A stretch of DNA of 64,000 bases from Eurosta solidaginis (taxonomy: Eukaryota > Arthropoda > Insecta > Diptera > Tephritidae): positions 66,064,779 to 66,128,778 of the forward strand of contig NC_090319.1 of NCBI RefSeq assembly GCF_040869045.1, written 5' to 3'. Made by a program: the position numbers and the translations under genes. Within the stretch, counting starts at the first letter, position 1, and each line of letters begins with the position of its first letter. The notes beneath the pieces are model-generated. The model was given only the letters and a program-made list of their open reading frames with translations. It had not been told where the DNA came from and did not search any database. Positions 31,836-44,304 of this stretch are shown piece after piece.

Positions 31836-33420
31836 AAGTTAAGTTAGGTTGAACTGGCTGGTCAATAAAGATCTCCCATAGATTGAATGTGATGATGTTA
31901 CTAGAATTTGCTTGACGACCAAACGAAAAACCCCCAATTATATAGTAGGACTTATGTTATATAATAATTCCGTTGTCTTGGCAAATGCTAGAAGTTTTCT
32001 AGAACTTCGAGATCCGGCAACACTGCAACCTCTACTAGCTCGACCCTTGATCTCGCGAGTGCAGGACACGAACAAGAACCGTGGTCAACCGTTTCGTCCT
32101 GCAGCTCGCATTTCCTTCAGCTGCTATTACTGACGATGCCTCACTTTACATGTAACGCCAGATGGCAGTGTTCAGTTAATATGCCCATTCCTTTTTGAAG
32201 ATATGAGCAGCCTTGTGAGCCTAGTGTCGAAGACTTTGCACATGCTCTTATAAAGTTTACACCTGCGCGCTTCTATTCACGCTTTTCCTGCTTGATGAAT
32301 CAATGGATGGATGTCTTTTTTGATTTATCCTAACCGGATTGGGACGTCTACCGTCGACTTAGTGAGTGCTGCACCCTCAACTCATCGGTATATCCCTTTT
32401 TGACCGAGAAGCCAGTATAGATATATGGTCCGCCTCGAAGTCTATCCAATGCTTCTCTAGCCCTTCTTGATTAGGTACTATGTGAGTTTATTGCTTTAAT
32501 AATCGCTTGACTATCAATATATATATTTCACGGCTAAAAATGAAATAGGCTTAGCCATAGGACGCTATCAAATAAAATCCAAGCCTTACTTGTAATATTA
32601 AGGAGTAAATATTGACTCTAAATTAACTTTTAAGGACCACCTCAAGGCGGTGGAAGAGAAAATGTTCAAAGTTAGTGGAACCATAATGCGAATAATGCCC
32701 AACATCGGCGGCCCAGGCGAAACTACATGACGCGATTGCAGCTTAGGCATGTTTTGTCCAGAATTTCTGCTGTCTTCTTCACGCCTACAGTTTCTGCCTA
32801 AAAGACACTACAGTGCGCTGTAGGATAGTCTGTAGGATCTACTTATTTCTAGATCGACATAGTGAACATCGGAAATGAGCCCTGCCGTTAATATGAAGGC
32901 ATCGGTATCATGTGTATTCTGTAATTCTCGCTTCCTTGCCCCAACCCTCCAACTCTATGGTGTTCCCAACGTCTCTTTCGAAGCTCAGACAAGGTGCCAT
33001 GTAGTCTACTCGCCCTACAGTATATGACTCTATATTGCTATAGCCATACGGCTTTGCTGCCTGCAGGCGGGGTATGCTGAATGGCATGCCATGCCATTAT
33101 GCTAATCACTGATAATCTGCAGAACCCCTCTTGTCCTTTGATAGAAGTACTTTTTTGTGTGACTGCTCACCAAACAAGGACCCTATAGTAGATTATGGGA
33201 GAAAAAGTACATGCATACAGCGTCGCGGAGGCTTTCCTCACTCTTTCTCCCATATAGTATAGTTCCTAGATATTTTGTGCTGTACCTCACTGTAGGCTAA
33301 ACCCTCCCAAATCAGGCCTAACATAATTGAGAGCCTTATATTTCCTAGTAAATAATACAAGATACAGATAATACAGGCTCCTAATTTCCAGGCGTGTACA
33401 TCCCGAAGCGCCTGGTGTAT
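31836..33420 (-). mobile_element. I-type LINE, 3' half on the minus strand, internally rearranged
   Basis: 3' end at 31836 (AAGTTAGGTTGAACTGG, reverse of the CCTAACC tail). Then, on the minus strand, come the Cys tail, RNase H pieces (codons for IYIDSQAIIKAI at about 32500-32535, GVKKTAEILDKTCLSC at about 32740-32790) and polymerase thumb remnants at about 33000-33240. A piece at 32571-32716 is inverted: on the plus strand it encodes GVNIDSKLTFKDHLKAVEE, which in order belongs farther upstream. Stops are frequent. Confidence 0.65.
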
Positions 33421-34014
33421 CAGTAAACTTTAAAGAGCTAAATGTAAGAAGTTTCTTTAAAGAAAGTTGTATTCCAATACGTTCAGTAGTGTCCGAGATT
33501 ACTTCTTTTCAGCAGTGACTTGCAATTGGGTATTAAATTTCAAAACAGCAATTAACAAAACTGTATAGCTGCAAAAGTTGAATACCACAAGTACATGCGA
33601 TATTTATGTTTAAATTGTAAGCAGAGTAAAAAATAAAGGTGTTGCAAGCAACTACGCCTCTTTGCGCATGCGTAAACTTCCAGTACAAAATTTTATGTGT
33701 AACAGATGTATGCGATATGATCTGTTGCTCAAGCAAATCGACTACCGTGAAATTTACATCGAAAAAAAAATGTGCGGAACTAAAAAGAAATTTGAGTGTA
33801 ACAACAACAAGTTGCAAAATATTAACAACAGAAAATTATTGAAAGTATTTTTTCGGGGAATGTCTTACGTAAATCTCTAACTCTCATTTAAGTATTTTTC
33901 GAAACATGGATGCACTCGTGAAGTTCGATGTGTAAACGCACATACGTCTAAAAACTGAAATTTATATTTACTAGCGCTCGCACAAAGATTTAAGTTAAAC
34001 GACAATAGAAGTAG
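33421..34014. other. Unassigned, with an NRF1/Ewg-type palindrome
   Basis: No gene supported; overlapping short frames on both strands have no known motif. TGCGCATGCGTA at 33663-33674 matches the NRF1/Erect-wing core GCGCATGCG. Confidence 0.3.
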
Positions 34015-34620
34015 CCTTAGGTTAGGTTAGGTTGAACTGGCCTGTCCATGAGGACCTCACATAGACTCAATGAGTCTGTAGTGCTCCCAGAAGTTTATAT
34101 AACGACCAAACTGAAAAACCCTAGCAAATACCAGGACCTATGTTATCAAAATACTGTGTCCTCTTGGCAAAAGCTAGAAGGGTTCTAAGACCTTTGCCAC
34201 TTGCTTCTTCTAGATCTAAAAGCTGTATCACTCCTAATAGCTGGAGTCTAGTTTGAAGGCATATGACGCCAGAATGCAGTGTTCACTCAGAATACCCCAC
34301 ATGAGTCTACAGTCCTCTCTTTTTAATGATAGAAGCATCTTTGTTAGGCTAAGGCTGTAAGACCTACACATAATCTTCGATACTTTACAGCCCCGCGGTT
34401 GAACCCACTCCTTTCCCACTTGATCGATCATGTGCACCTCTCGCCCTGTCTTAATCTCGCCAAATCTGATTGGGACGCCTACGGAGCAAGCTTCAAGGGA
34501 TGCGCCCTTTTTAGCTAGTTCATCCGCTCTTTCGTTGCCATATATTCCCTGGAACACAGTATAGATGTATGCTTCAAGATTCTTTCCAGGCATTGCTTAC
34601 ACTCTAACATACTTTTAGAG
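34015..34620 (-). mobile_element. I-type LINE, RNase H and 3' end
   Basis: The minus-strand frame 34234-34593 (119 residues) has YGNERADELAKKGASLE of RNase H, GEIKTGREVHMID and SLKREDCRLMWGILSEHC, the C-terminal signature of the family. The 3' UTR follows down to 34015, which reads TTAGGTTAGGTTGAACTGG, the reverse of the CCTAACC tail. It is 5'-truncated at about 34620. The frame is intact over this short piece, so it is a relatively young copy. Confidence 0.8.
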
Positions 34621-34679
34621 AGGTAGCCTTAACAGAAACAAAAAATGTCGGACCCTTCGAAAAGCCCTTCTTATCAGAA

Positions 34680-35560
34680 TTAGCGATACCGAAAAGTTAT
34701 CGTTTAAATTTCGATTTGTTATCGATGGTGAACTGTTATTTATTTATTTTTTTATTTATTTATTATTTAAAATCGACGACGATCGAGTTATCGGTTTTTT
34801 ATCGGTTTATTATCGCCGAATCATCGGCTTTTTTTTTATTCTTATCGGCTTAATATCGATGGATTACAAATGTGCCGTCGGGTTCATACTGAAGTTTTAT
34901 CGGTACATATTTCATCAACCGTAATTCATCTACAGCGAATCGTTAACATGCCGATAACAAACTGGTAACAATTCTACAAAAAATTGATTACTCTTCGATA
35001 TCAAATCCATAACTTTTTGATAACTTTTCGATAACAAGCCGACAACTGTTCTATTATAGGCTTTTCATCGATATAAATTATTATCGTCGAGTTACCGGTT
35101 TGTTATCGGCTTTCTATCTCCGAGTCATCGGCTTGTTTTTCAGTACCTGTTTTATAACATGTTTAATTCAACTATAACAAATCGATAACATGCCAATAAG
35201 AAACTGGTAACCATCCGATAAAAATCGATTACTTTCCGATATCAAATCCATACCTATTTGATAACTCTTCGATAATGAGTTTTTCGATAACAAATTGGTT
35301 GCACGCCGGCAACATTTCGATAACAAACCACTAGCCTTTCGGTAGCAAATCGATAACTTCTTTTTGATAACAAATCGATAAATTTTGGAAAACACGTCGA
35401 TAGAAATTGATAACAGAGCGATAACGAATTTCGCAACACTCCGATAACAAATAGATAGCTTTTCGATCAGTTTTCGTTGATAAACGATAGTAAGTTGATA
35501 TCTTTCCGGTAACAACCCCGTAACTCGTCGATGAAAACGGTTAACACCTCGCCGTCCATT
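34680..35560. repeat. CGATAAC/GTTATCG-rich repeat block
   Basis: CGATAAC and its reverse GTTATCG recur dozens of times. The left arms are mostly TTATCGG and the right arms CCGATAAC. Two related units are visible: CGAGTTATCGGTTT at about 34784 and CGAGTTACCGGTTT at about 35089, and AACATGCCGATAACAAACTGG at 34948 with a variant at 35187. Spurious minus frames rich in Leu-Leu-Ser-Lys arise from the repeat. Confidence 0.7.
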
Positions 35561-37995
35561 AAATTTTTGACTTCTAATCTTTCCTTTGCTCTCCCCTCCT
35601 TTTCTTTTTCAATTTCTTCCCATCCTTTCACTTACTTCTACTTTCCTTACTTTTCCTTGCCTCTACTTCCTTTCCTTTCCCTTCTCTTGCTTACCTTGCA
35701 CATCTAAACCTGAAAAGTTACGAAGAAGCATGCCCTTTTATGACCACTGTTGGATGCTTTTCCATACAAAGTGCTCATCAGATCACCCCATCCATTACAT
35801 AAACCCCAAAAAAAAAAACTCTAATTTTACAGTTTAATATCAAAATCTTCACATTTCGGTGACCCTGCGGAAGGCTGACAAGCCTGGAAAATATATATAG
35901 AACCTGTATCACACTAGCATCAGAGCTAGAATAGGTTTAAAGTCATTTTCCTTCACAATGTCAAAGATCTCAAACCTATAGATACCGATGGGTACAAAGT
36001 GCTCTACGACGTGAGAGCTGAAGCTTCCTTTCTGACTCGGCTACTAGTATCCAAGGGAAAGCTCTGGCTATACAGTGGGCTTATTGTTTATTGTCGGAAA
36101 ACAAAGTAAGAGGGTGCGAGGTACACACAAGCACTCACACAGTCAATCATGCATCGTCCAAGGCTATCAGTGGCTCTAACAAGATGCTTTAAGCTGAAAT
36201 GAACTTTTTCTGATTTCACTTGAGTTTGTGTTCATTGTAGCATTGACGTCAACGAGAAAGCAAGCGAATTTGCTGGCCGCTACCCTCCAAGCTCAAACTA
36301 GAGGTTTTGACCTGCAGAGCCTCTTCGAAGCAAATGCAAGAAACCTTTTCGAACTGTCTTCTTCTTATTACTGTAGTGGTAAGTAGACTCCAGCAATGTT
36401 TTATTGATGCTGATGGTCCTTACCGTATATTTATCAGGTAGGTTTCAGAAAATTGCCCCATTTAGGTACAAGCTCGGCCATATGAGGAACGATTTGATAT
36501 GACCTCGTTGGACTGTTTAGGTCATCATACCCCATCCTATGATGTAGGTAGTACTAGTAGGTGAGGTTGAAAAAAGAGTTTGATTAGCTATGAATTACGC
36601 TGCCAACCCCTTTGAGTGAGTACGCCGTAACAAAGATGACACTATACTGTTGAAGCCATACGTCGCACACTCAAACAATCGCGGTTAATTTAGACTAGTT
36701 CCTGGGTTTAATGATATTTTGTTGCTGCTATAATAATTACTTTACACGATATACATCCAAGAATATTCTAAGGCAGATATTTGTCATTTTTTATCTTCAA
36801 ATCGGTAGACCTACAGGTTTTATGGCAACTTTGAAAGGCGCATACTCAGGCAGATTCACTTTCTGCGAAGCTTGTCATCGTAAAAACCACAGCCGAATGG
36901 CGACCTTTTTTTTAGAAAAAAATGCCTAAAGTATTTTGATGATTTCTGTGCTGTCACTATACTCTGCGACTATTGGTTAGTTAGACCAGCGCACAATCAC
37001 TACACCATGACGGACGTCTGCTTATCAAACTAGAACTGCATAAAATAGGATTTGCTATACGAGTGCAGTCAAAGTTCAAAGTAAGAAAGCTAGAGACAAA
37101 CGGATGGACAAAAAAAAAATTAAATAAAAAAAATAACTCATTAAATTTGTAAATAACCTGCAAAAAATAATGCAACTAATCCTTAAAGAGAAGGATCTTC
37201 GAATGATCTCTTTTGTCTACATTGGGGCATAATTGATCTCCTCAAGTCCCTTTTGGGTAATGTTGGGATTAGTTAGGTTGAAATATATGCAGCCCATTTT
37301 AAGAAACATAAAAAAAGAGGCAACGAAGTGAGTTAAAGATAAGTTTTCATTCGTTCCGTTATGGTACAAAGGAGCTTGGTCCTATCGTTCCCGTTCTGGT
37401 ATAAATGGGTACAATTAGTCTCTTCATAGGACACGCTCAAACAAAAGGGTACAGTTCAACGAATACAAAAAGATAAAAACTGGCATTAGTCGCATACGCC
37501 TTTGCGACTCATCGCGGACTCTTCCTAGACTAATCGCATTTTTGCTGCTATATTTTCATTCACAGGTGTATGTATGTATGTGCATATATTCAGACGTACC
37601 TAAGTATATACGAGTACATATATAACTTTCGCATTTGTGGAATATTTGCTAAAATAACTTCGATTCTGTTACTCATTAAGCAAGCAATAATTGTCCATGA
37701 TTTATTAACAAAACAAAACGTTTTTCAGTATATTCACGCATTCATCTACTTACATACATATCTGCTTATTCATATCGGCAAAAGGGCACATTAAATGGGC
37801 AAAGAGGCAAATACGGAAGAAATCACCGAAACTGGTTCCGTGACTAAGGAAAAGAAAGTGAAAACTATGTGACGTGTAGAGCTGAAAGACTATGCAATCG
37901 TAATGTAGTTGTCGGCATTTTTGTTTTTTGTTGTTGTTATTTCTTTGATTTGCTGCTTGTTTTTTGTATTTCGCATTTGTAGGCACCTCATGCCA
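35561..37995. other. Unassigned AT-rich sequence
   Basis: No gene supported. A pyrimidine-rich tract lies at 35580-35700. At 36475-36540 the sequence CATATGAGGAACGATTTGATATGACC ... CATCATACCCC resembles part of the SINE-like element at 49560-49620. The rest has short frames without motifs. Confidence 0.3.
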
Positions 37996-37997
37996 TT

Positions 37998-40186
37998 ATA
38001 TATATATTAATACGCTAACAAAATTTCCATACAATCAATTGACAGGCTGTTTCGCATACTTAGCATACGTAAAATCATATAAAAGTTATATGAATCGATT
38101 CGTATTGATCAGCCGCAGTGCATAGGCCTATTTTTCTTAACAAATTTACTCTATTTGTTTATAATTAATAGAAGAAGTTTTTTGTAAATTCGAAAATCTG
38201 TCCAACTATCGAAATTGCCATCTGTAGGATGCATTATGTTCACAAACCCCCCTGAGTACATAGCTCCAAATTCTCAATTGTCGCGATGCTCAAATGTTTC
38301 ATCTCTACATATGTATATATTTGTACACGCCAAACGGTGAGAGAACTACTGCTTCGCTCATTTTCTGTTGAAATAAAATATTGTTTCCCATTGTTGCCAA
38401 TTACCTATATTGGTCTGTACCAAAATCCTTAAAAAATTGTTCTAAAATAATTGTTAGCGCACAAAAAAACTTTAAAGAGAAGTAATACTTAACCGGCCTA
38501 TTTTTTTGGACAAATTTTACTTACACGTAAAAGCATAGGTGTTTATTTAACAGATTCTTTGTTTTTCATTTTAGGTGCTTTAAAAAAAATGAAATCAGAA
38601 ATAATGAGTCAACTTTTGTTCAAATTCACTAAATTTATTTATTTATAACAATTAATTGCAAATTTGACCCAAATGATGTTTGCATTTCCAGATTTTATGC
38701 TCATTTTAGATATAGCACGTCTTATAGTGAACAAAAAATAAATAAATTTGCTACAAAGATATTACATTAAAATTTGTATATTGTCTTTTATGCTAATTTA
38801 TTTTGATATTTCTTATTTTATTGTATTATATTATCTTTTATCACGTTGTATATTAAATTTGCTACAAAGATATAACATTAAAATTTGTATATTGTCTTTT
38901 ATGCTAATTTATTTTGATATTTCTTATTTTATTTTATTATATTATATTTTATCTCAACTTAGTTTATTATTATTTAAATGCAACTTTATTGAATCGGAAA
39001 ATTTCACGTTGTATATTAAACGAAAAAAAACGACCCAAAAACGTTTTCGATTTTAGGTCGAAATATTGCATAGGCCTTATATTCCTCTATTATCTATATA
39101 TTAATACGCTAACAAAATTTCCATACAATCAATTGACAGGCTGTTTCGCATACTTAGCATACGTAAAATCATATAAAAGTTATATGAATCGATTCGTATT
39201 GATCAGCCGCAGTGCATAGGCCTATTTTTGTTAACAAATATTACTCTATTTGTTTATTATTAATAGAAAAAGTTTTTTGTAAATTCGAAAATCTGTGCAA
39301 TTATCGAAATTGCCATCTGTAGGGTACATTATGTTCGCAAACCCCCCTGAGTACATAGCTCCAAATTCTCAATTGTCGCGATGCTCAAATGTTTCATCTC
39401 TACATATGTATATATTTGTACACGCCAAACGGTGAGAGAACTACTGCTTCGCTCATTTTCTGTTGAAATAAAATATTGTTTCCCATTGTTGCCAATTACC
39501 TATATTGGTCTGTACCAAAATCCTTAAAAAATTGTTCTAAAATAATTGTTAGCGCACAAAAAAACTTTAAAGAGAAGTAATACCTTAACCGGCCTATTTT
39601 TTTGGACAAATTTTACTTACACGTAAAAGCATAGGTCTTTATTTAACAGATTCTTTGTTTTTCATTTTAGGTGCTTTAAAAAAAATGAAATCAGAAATAA
39701 TGAGTCAACTTTTGTTCAAACTCACTAAATTTATTTATTTATAACAATTAATTGCAAATTTGACCCAAATGTTTTTTGCATTTCCAGATGTTATGCTCAT
39801 TTTAGATATAGCACGTCATATAGTGCACAAAAAATAAATAAATTTGCTACAAAGATATTACACTAAAATTTGTATATTGTCTTTTATGCTAATTTATTTT
39901 GATATTTCTTATTTTATTTTATTATATTATCTTTTATCACGTTGTATATTAAATTTGCTACAAAGATATTACATTAAAATTTGTATATTGTCTTTTATGC
40001 TAATTTATTTTGAAATTTCTTATTTTATTTTATTATATTATCTTTTATTTCAACTTAGTTTATTATTATTTAAATGCAACTTGATTGAATCGGAAAATTT
40101 CACGTTGTATATTAAACGTTGTATAAAAAACGACCCAAAAACGTTTTCGATTTTACGTCGAAATATTGCATAGGCAGTATATTACC
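37998..40186. repeat. 1.1-kb tandem duplication
   Basis: Copy 1 (about 37998-39091) and copy 2 (about 39092-40186) match nearly base for base. TACGCTAACAAAATTTCC lies at 38011 and 39105, a 1094-bp step; the right ends at GCATAGG are 1100 bp apart. Inside each copy a 111-bp segment is itself doubled (AAATTTGCTACAAAGATAT at 38744 and 38855, and at about 39840 and 39952). The sequence is AT-rich, and frames in it are not protein-like. No terminal inverted repeat or transposase links it to a known family. Confidence 0.85.
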
Positions 40187-41406
40187 CACTATATTTATTA
40201 TTAAGCTAACTTTGTTTGATTATATGCCCATTAATCGGATGCTTAGATCCCATAATCCTAATTTGTTTTTGTCGCTTAAAATTATGAAATCAATTTTATT
40301 TTAGTAAATATGTTTGCGTGAATAATTTCAATGTTTTTGTTTCTTTTTCTTTTTTTCTAATTTATTCTGCTTTGCTATATCTTAGTATTATATCGTTCAC
40401 AGACGATATTTTATGATAGATATGGTCATATATATTCATCTCCATTTCATGAATATGAATGTTTACAAATTTAATACAAATTAATTACGTACATAGATCT
40501 CAAGGGGAATCCCAACATTAAATATCCGAATATTAGAATCTTCATATTTCCACAATGATAACATTAAAACCCGGAAAAAGGTCCAAGTGCACTTTTTGCG
40601 TTTTTATGTGGAACTGTTTATTCACATCACTTAATTTTTTCGCACTTTAAGTACTTTATTTTTTTTTCTTTCATTTAAAATTTTTTAGTAAACTCTGCCT
40701 TCTTTCTCATTACATAATTTTTTTATATTTTTATTTTTTATGAAGGTATCCTCTATTCTATTCGAAATTTTCGTTTTGTGTCACACTTATGTACATACTA
40801 CATATGTATTTATACAAAATTAAACTCGGTAAAGCGCCAATTGCATACCTTACGGGTGGCGTGAAATAGGCTAAATTCCTTAAGCACATTTCTTCGTTTT
40901 TAATTAAAAGTTCGTGTTTTTGAATTATGACACTATTGAAGTAAATGGGCGATATATGTATATGGGAGATATAGGCCTACTGGGGAACCGAGCACACAAA
41001 ACTAACTTCGGTAGCGCCCCAACGGGGATCTCCCGGGTGGTGTGGAAAAACCTATTTTTCAATTTAATGTCAAGTAATTTCACCTTAATTCTATGTCAAT
41101 TTCTTTTGATTTTACATATTTTTTATATTTTTGTTTAAGGAGCTCCATACCAAAAGGTTATAATTACATTTGAAAATTTTGTAGAAAATTTAAGAAAATA
41201 CAATAAAAATTACAATGTCTTAATGAAAAATTTAAGTAAGTTATACCAGTTTGCTATATTTCCGCTCACTGCTTAACTATTAACGCATTATTTCACTACC
41301 CCCAACACTGGATGCATATACTGAGTTAAGAGTTGGTCGAATTTCGACCACAGGCGATACTAGTTGTTTTTATTACAACAATTGCTGTTGAATTGTTGAG
41401 CATTGT
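40187..41406. other. Unassigned AT-rich sequence
   Basis: No gene supported. The motif ATAGGCCTA, a feature of the tandem duplication to the left, occurs once more at about 40973. GTGGCGTGAAATAGG (40856) and GTGGTGTGGAAAAACC (41037) look like two diverged copies of a short motif. Confidence 0.3.
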
Positions 41407-42373
41407 TATACCTTTCATGAAAATGATATGGTATATTAATTTCGTCACGAAACCGAAAATTGTAAGTCCTTAAAGGAAAATAGATAGACCCACCATTAAG
41501 TATACCGAAATAATCAGGTTGAAGAGCTGAGTTGATTTAGCCATGTCCGTCTGTCCTTCTGTCCGTCTGTCCATCTGTCCGTCTGTCTGTTTGTATGCAA
41601 ACTAGTCCCTCAATTTTTGAGATATCTTGATAAAATTTGGTGAGCGGGTGTATTTGGGTGTCCGATTAGACGGAACCGACCGGATCGGACCACTATACCA
41701 TATATCCTCCATACAACCGATTTTTCAGAAAAAGAGGATTTTTGTAATATCTTACCCAATTTAAAGACTGAAGCTTCAAACTTCACCATATACTTTCGTA
41801 TATTGCACATATTGTTGCCTGACAAAATTGATGAGATCGGTCGTATATATAGTATATATCCCCCACAACCGATTGTTCAGATAAGGAACTTTTCGTAATT
41901 ACTGCCCTATTTTAAGAGCTAGAGGCTTCAAATTTCAACGAATAGTCACGTATATAGCATATATTGTTGTCTGAAAAAATCATAGAGATCGGTGGTATAT
42001 ATATTATATACTTCATATAAACTGTAATTTTTGCCCCTTTTTTACGGGTAGAAGCTTCAAAATTCATCAGATTTCATCAAATAGTTACGTTTACGTCATA
42101 TATTGTTGAAATACGTAATTTGTAATCATAGCTTTTACACGCAGACCACAAAAAACCTGAAACTTTGCATCCTCACACAAAGTACCTACCTGTCTTTTAT
42201 TTTATATTTATCTTAAAAATCGTTTAGGTATGTAGATCTGTTCACTATATATTTCTTATCTTATACATCCGATTATTCGGAGATTACGAACGGGATAAGA
42301 TTATTGTTCAGCCCCATTCATGAAAGGTGTGAAGTTTTCGGCACAGCCGAAGACAGTACCGTTCTTACTTGTT
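41407..42373 (+). mobile_element. DINE-1-like element, family B, copy 1
   Basis: Starts TATACCTTTCATGAAAATGA (41408). Early on it reads GGTATATTAATTTCG and CCATGTCCGTCTGTCC. The start block TACCTTTCATGAA returns inverted as TTCATGAAAGGT at 42317-42328. A perfect hairpin TTCGGC-ACA-GCCGAA (42337-42351) follows, with CGTTCTTACTTG at the end. This is the DINE-1/Helentron-type layout. No protein is encoded. It is joined directly to family A at 42375. Confidence 0.75.
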
Positions 42374-42374
42374 T

Positions 42375-44304
42375 TTATACTCAGTTGAGCACAGAGTATA
42401 TTAACTTTGATTGGATAACGGTTGGTTGTACAGGTATAAAGGAATCGAGATAGATATAGACTTCCATATATCAAAATCATCAGTATTGAAAAAAAAAATT
42501 GATTGAGCAATGTCCGTCCGTCCGTCTGTTCGTTAACACGATAACTTGAGTAAATTTAGAGGTATCTTGATGAAATTTGGTGTGTACATTCCCGGACACT
42601 CATCTCAGATCGCTATTTAAAATGAACAATATCGGACTATAACCACGCCCACTTTTTTGATATCGAAAATTTCGAAAAACCGAAAAGGTGTGATAATTCG
42701 TTACCAAAGACGGATAAAGCGATGAAACATGGTAGGTGAGTTGAGCTTATGACGCAGAATAGAAAATTAGTAAAATTTTGAACAATGGGCGTAGCACCGC
42801 CCACTTTTAAAAGAAGGTAATTTAAAAGTTTTTCAAGCTGTAATTTGGCAGTCGTTGAAGATATCATGATGAAATTTGACCAGAATGTTACTCCTATTAC
42901 TTTATGTATGCTTAATAATAATTACCAAAATTGGAGAACGACCACGCCCACTTAAAAAAAAATTTTTTTTTAAAGTCAAATTTTAACGAATAATTTAATA
43001 TATTTACAGTATATAAGTAAATTATGTCAACATTCAACTCCAGTAATGATATGTTGCAAGAAAATACAAAAATAAAAGAAAATTTCAAAATAGGCGTGGC
43101 TCCGCCCTTTTTCATTTAATTTGTCTAGGATACTTTTAATGCCATAAGTCGAACAAAAATTTACCAATCCTTGTGAAATTTGGCAGGGGCTTAGACTCTA
43201 GGACGATAATTGTTTTCTGTGAAAAAGAGCGAAATCGGTGAAGCCACGCCCAGTTTTTATACACAGTCGACCGTCTGTCCTTCCGCTCCGCCGTTACCAC
43301 GATAACTTGAGCAAAAATCGATATATCTTTACTAAACTCAGTTAACGTACTTATCTGAACTCACTTTGTATTGTTGTAAAAAATGGCCGAAATCCGACTA
43401 TGACCACGCCCACTTTTTCGATATCGAAAGTTACAAAAAATGAAAAAAATGCCATGATTCTATACCAAATACGAAAAAAGGAAGAAACATGGTAATTGGA
43501 TTGGTTTATTGACGCAAAATATAACTTTAGAAAAAACTTTGCAAAATGAGTGTGACACCTACCATATTAAGTAGAAGAAAATGAAAAAGTTCTACAAGGC
43601 GAAATCAACAGCCCTTGGAATCTTGGCAGGAATACTGTTCGTGGTAGTACATAAATAAATAAATTAGCGGTACCCGACAGATGATGTTCTGGGTCGCCCT
43701 GGTCCACATTTCGGTCAATATCTGGAAAACGCCTTCACATATACAACTACCACCACTCCCTTTTAAAATACTCGTTAACACCTTTCATTTGATACCCATA
43801 TCGTACAAACAAATTCTAGAGTCACCTCCGCTCCACCTTTATGGCGATATCTCGAAAAGGCGTCCACCTATAGAACTAAGGCCCACTCCCTTTTAAACTA
43901 CTCATTAACACCTTTCATTTGATGCCCGTATCGTACAGACAAATTCTAGAGTCACTCCTGGTCGACGTTTATGGCGATATCTCGAAAAGGCATCCACCTA
44001 TAGAACCAAGCCCACGCCCTTTTAAAATACTCATTAACACCCTTTCAAACAAATTCTAGAGTCAGCCCTAGTCCACCTTTATGGCGATATCCCTAAATGG
44101 CGTCCACCCATAGAACTATGGCCTACTCCCTCTTAAAATTCTCTTTAAAACCTTCCATTTGATACACATGTCATACAAACACATTCCAGGGTTACACTAG
44201 GTTCATTTTCCTACATGGTGATTTTCTCTTATTTTGTCTCCATAGCTCTCAGCTAAGTATATAATGTTCGGTTACACCCGAACTTAGCCTTCCTTACTTG
44301 TTTT
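42375..44304 (+). mobile_element. DINE-1-like element, family A, copy 2
   Basis: Same start (TATACTCAGTTGAGC), same CCATGTCCGTC-type block (with CAATGTCCGTCCGTC), same GGGCGT(G)GCACCGCCC boxes and same end as copy 1. The hairpin GTTCGG-TTACAC-CCGAAC is at 44266-44283 and the end is CCTTCCTTACTTG. Copy 2 is about 0.28 kb shorter, mostly because it has fewer 130-bp minisatellite units (43700-44200). Confidence 0.8.

Noticed and set aside
35168..35515. 115-residue minus frame rich in LLSK repeats
   Set aside because: It is a translation of the CGATAAC repeat block, and overlapping frames show the same pattern.
38748..39219. Hydrophobic plus-strand frames of about 100 residues, repeated at 39844
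   Set aside because: AT-rich tandem sequence; the two copies' frames differ by small changes with no sign of coding constraint, and no domain is recognisable.
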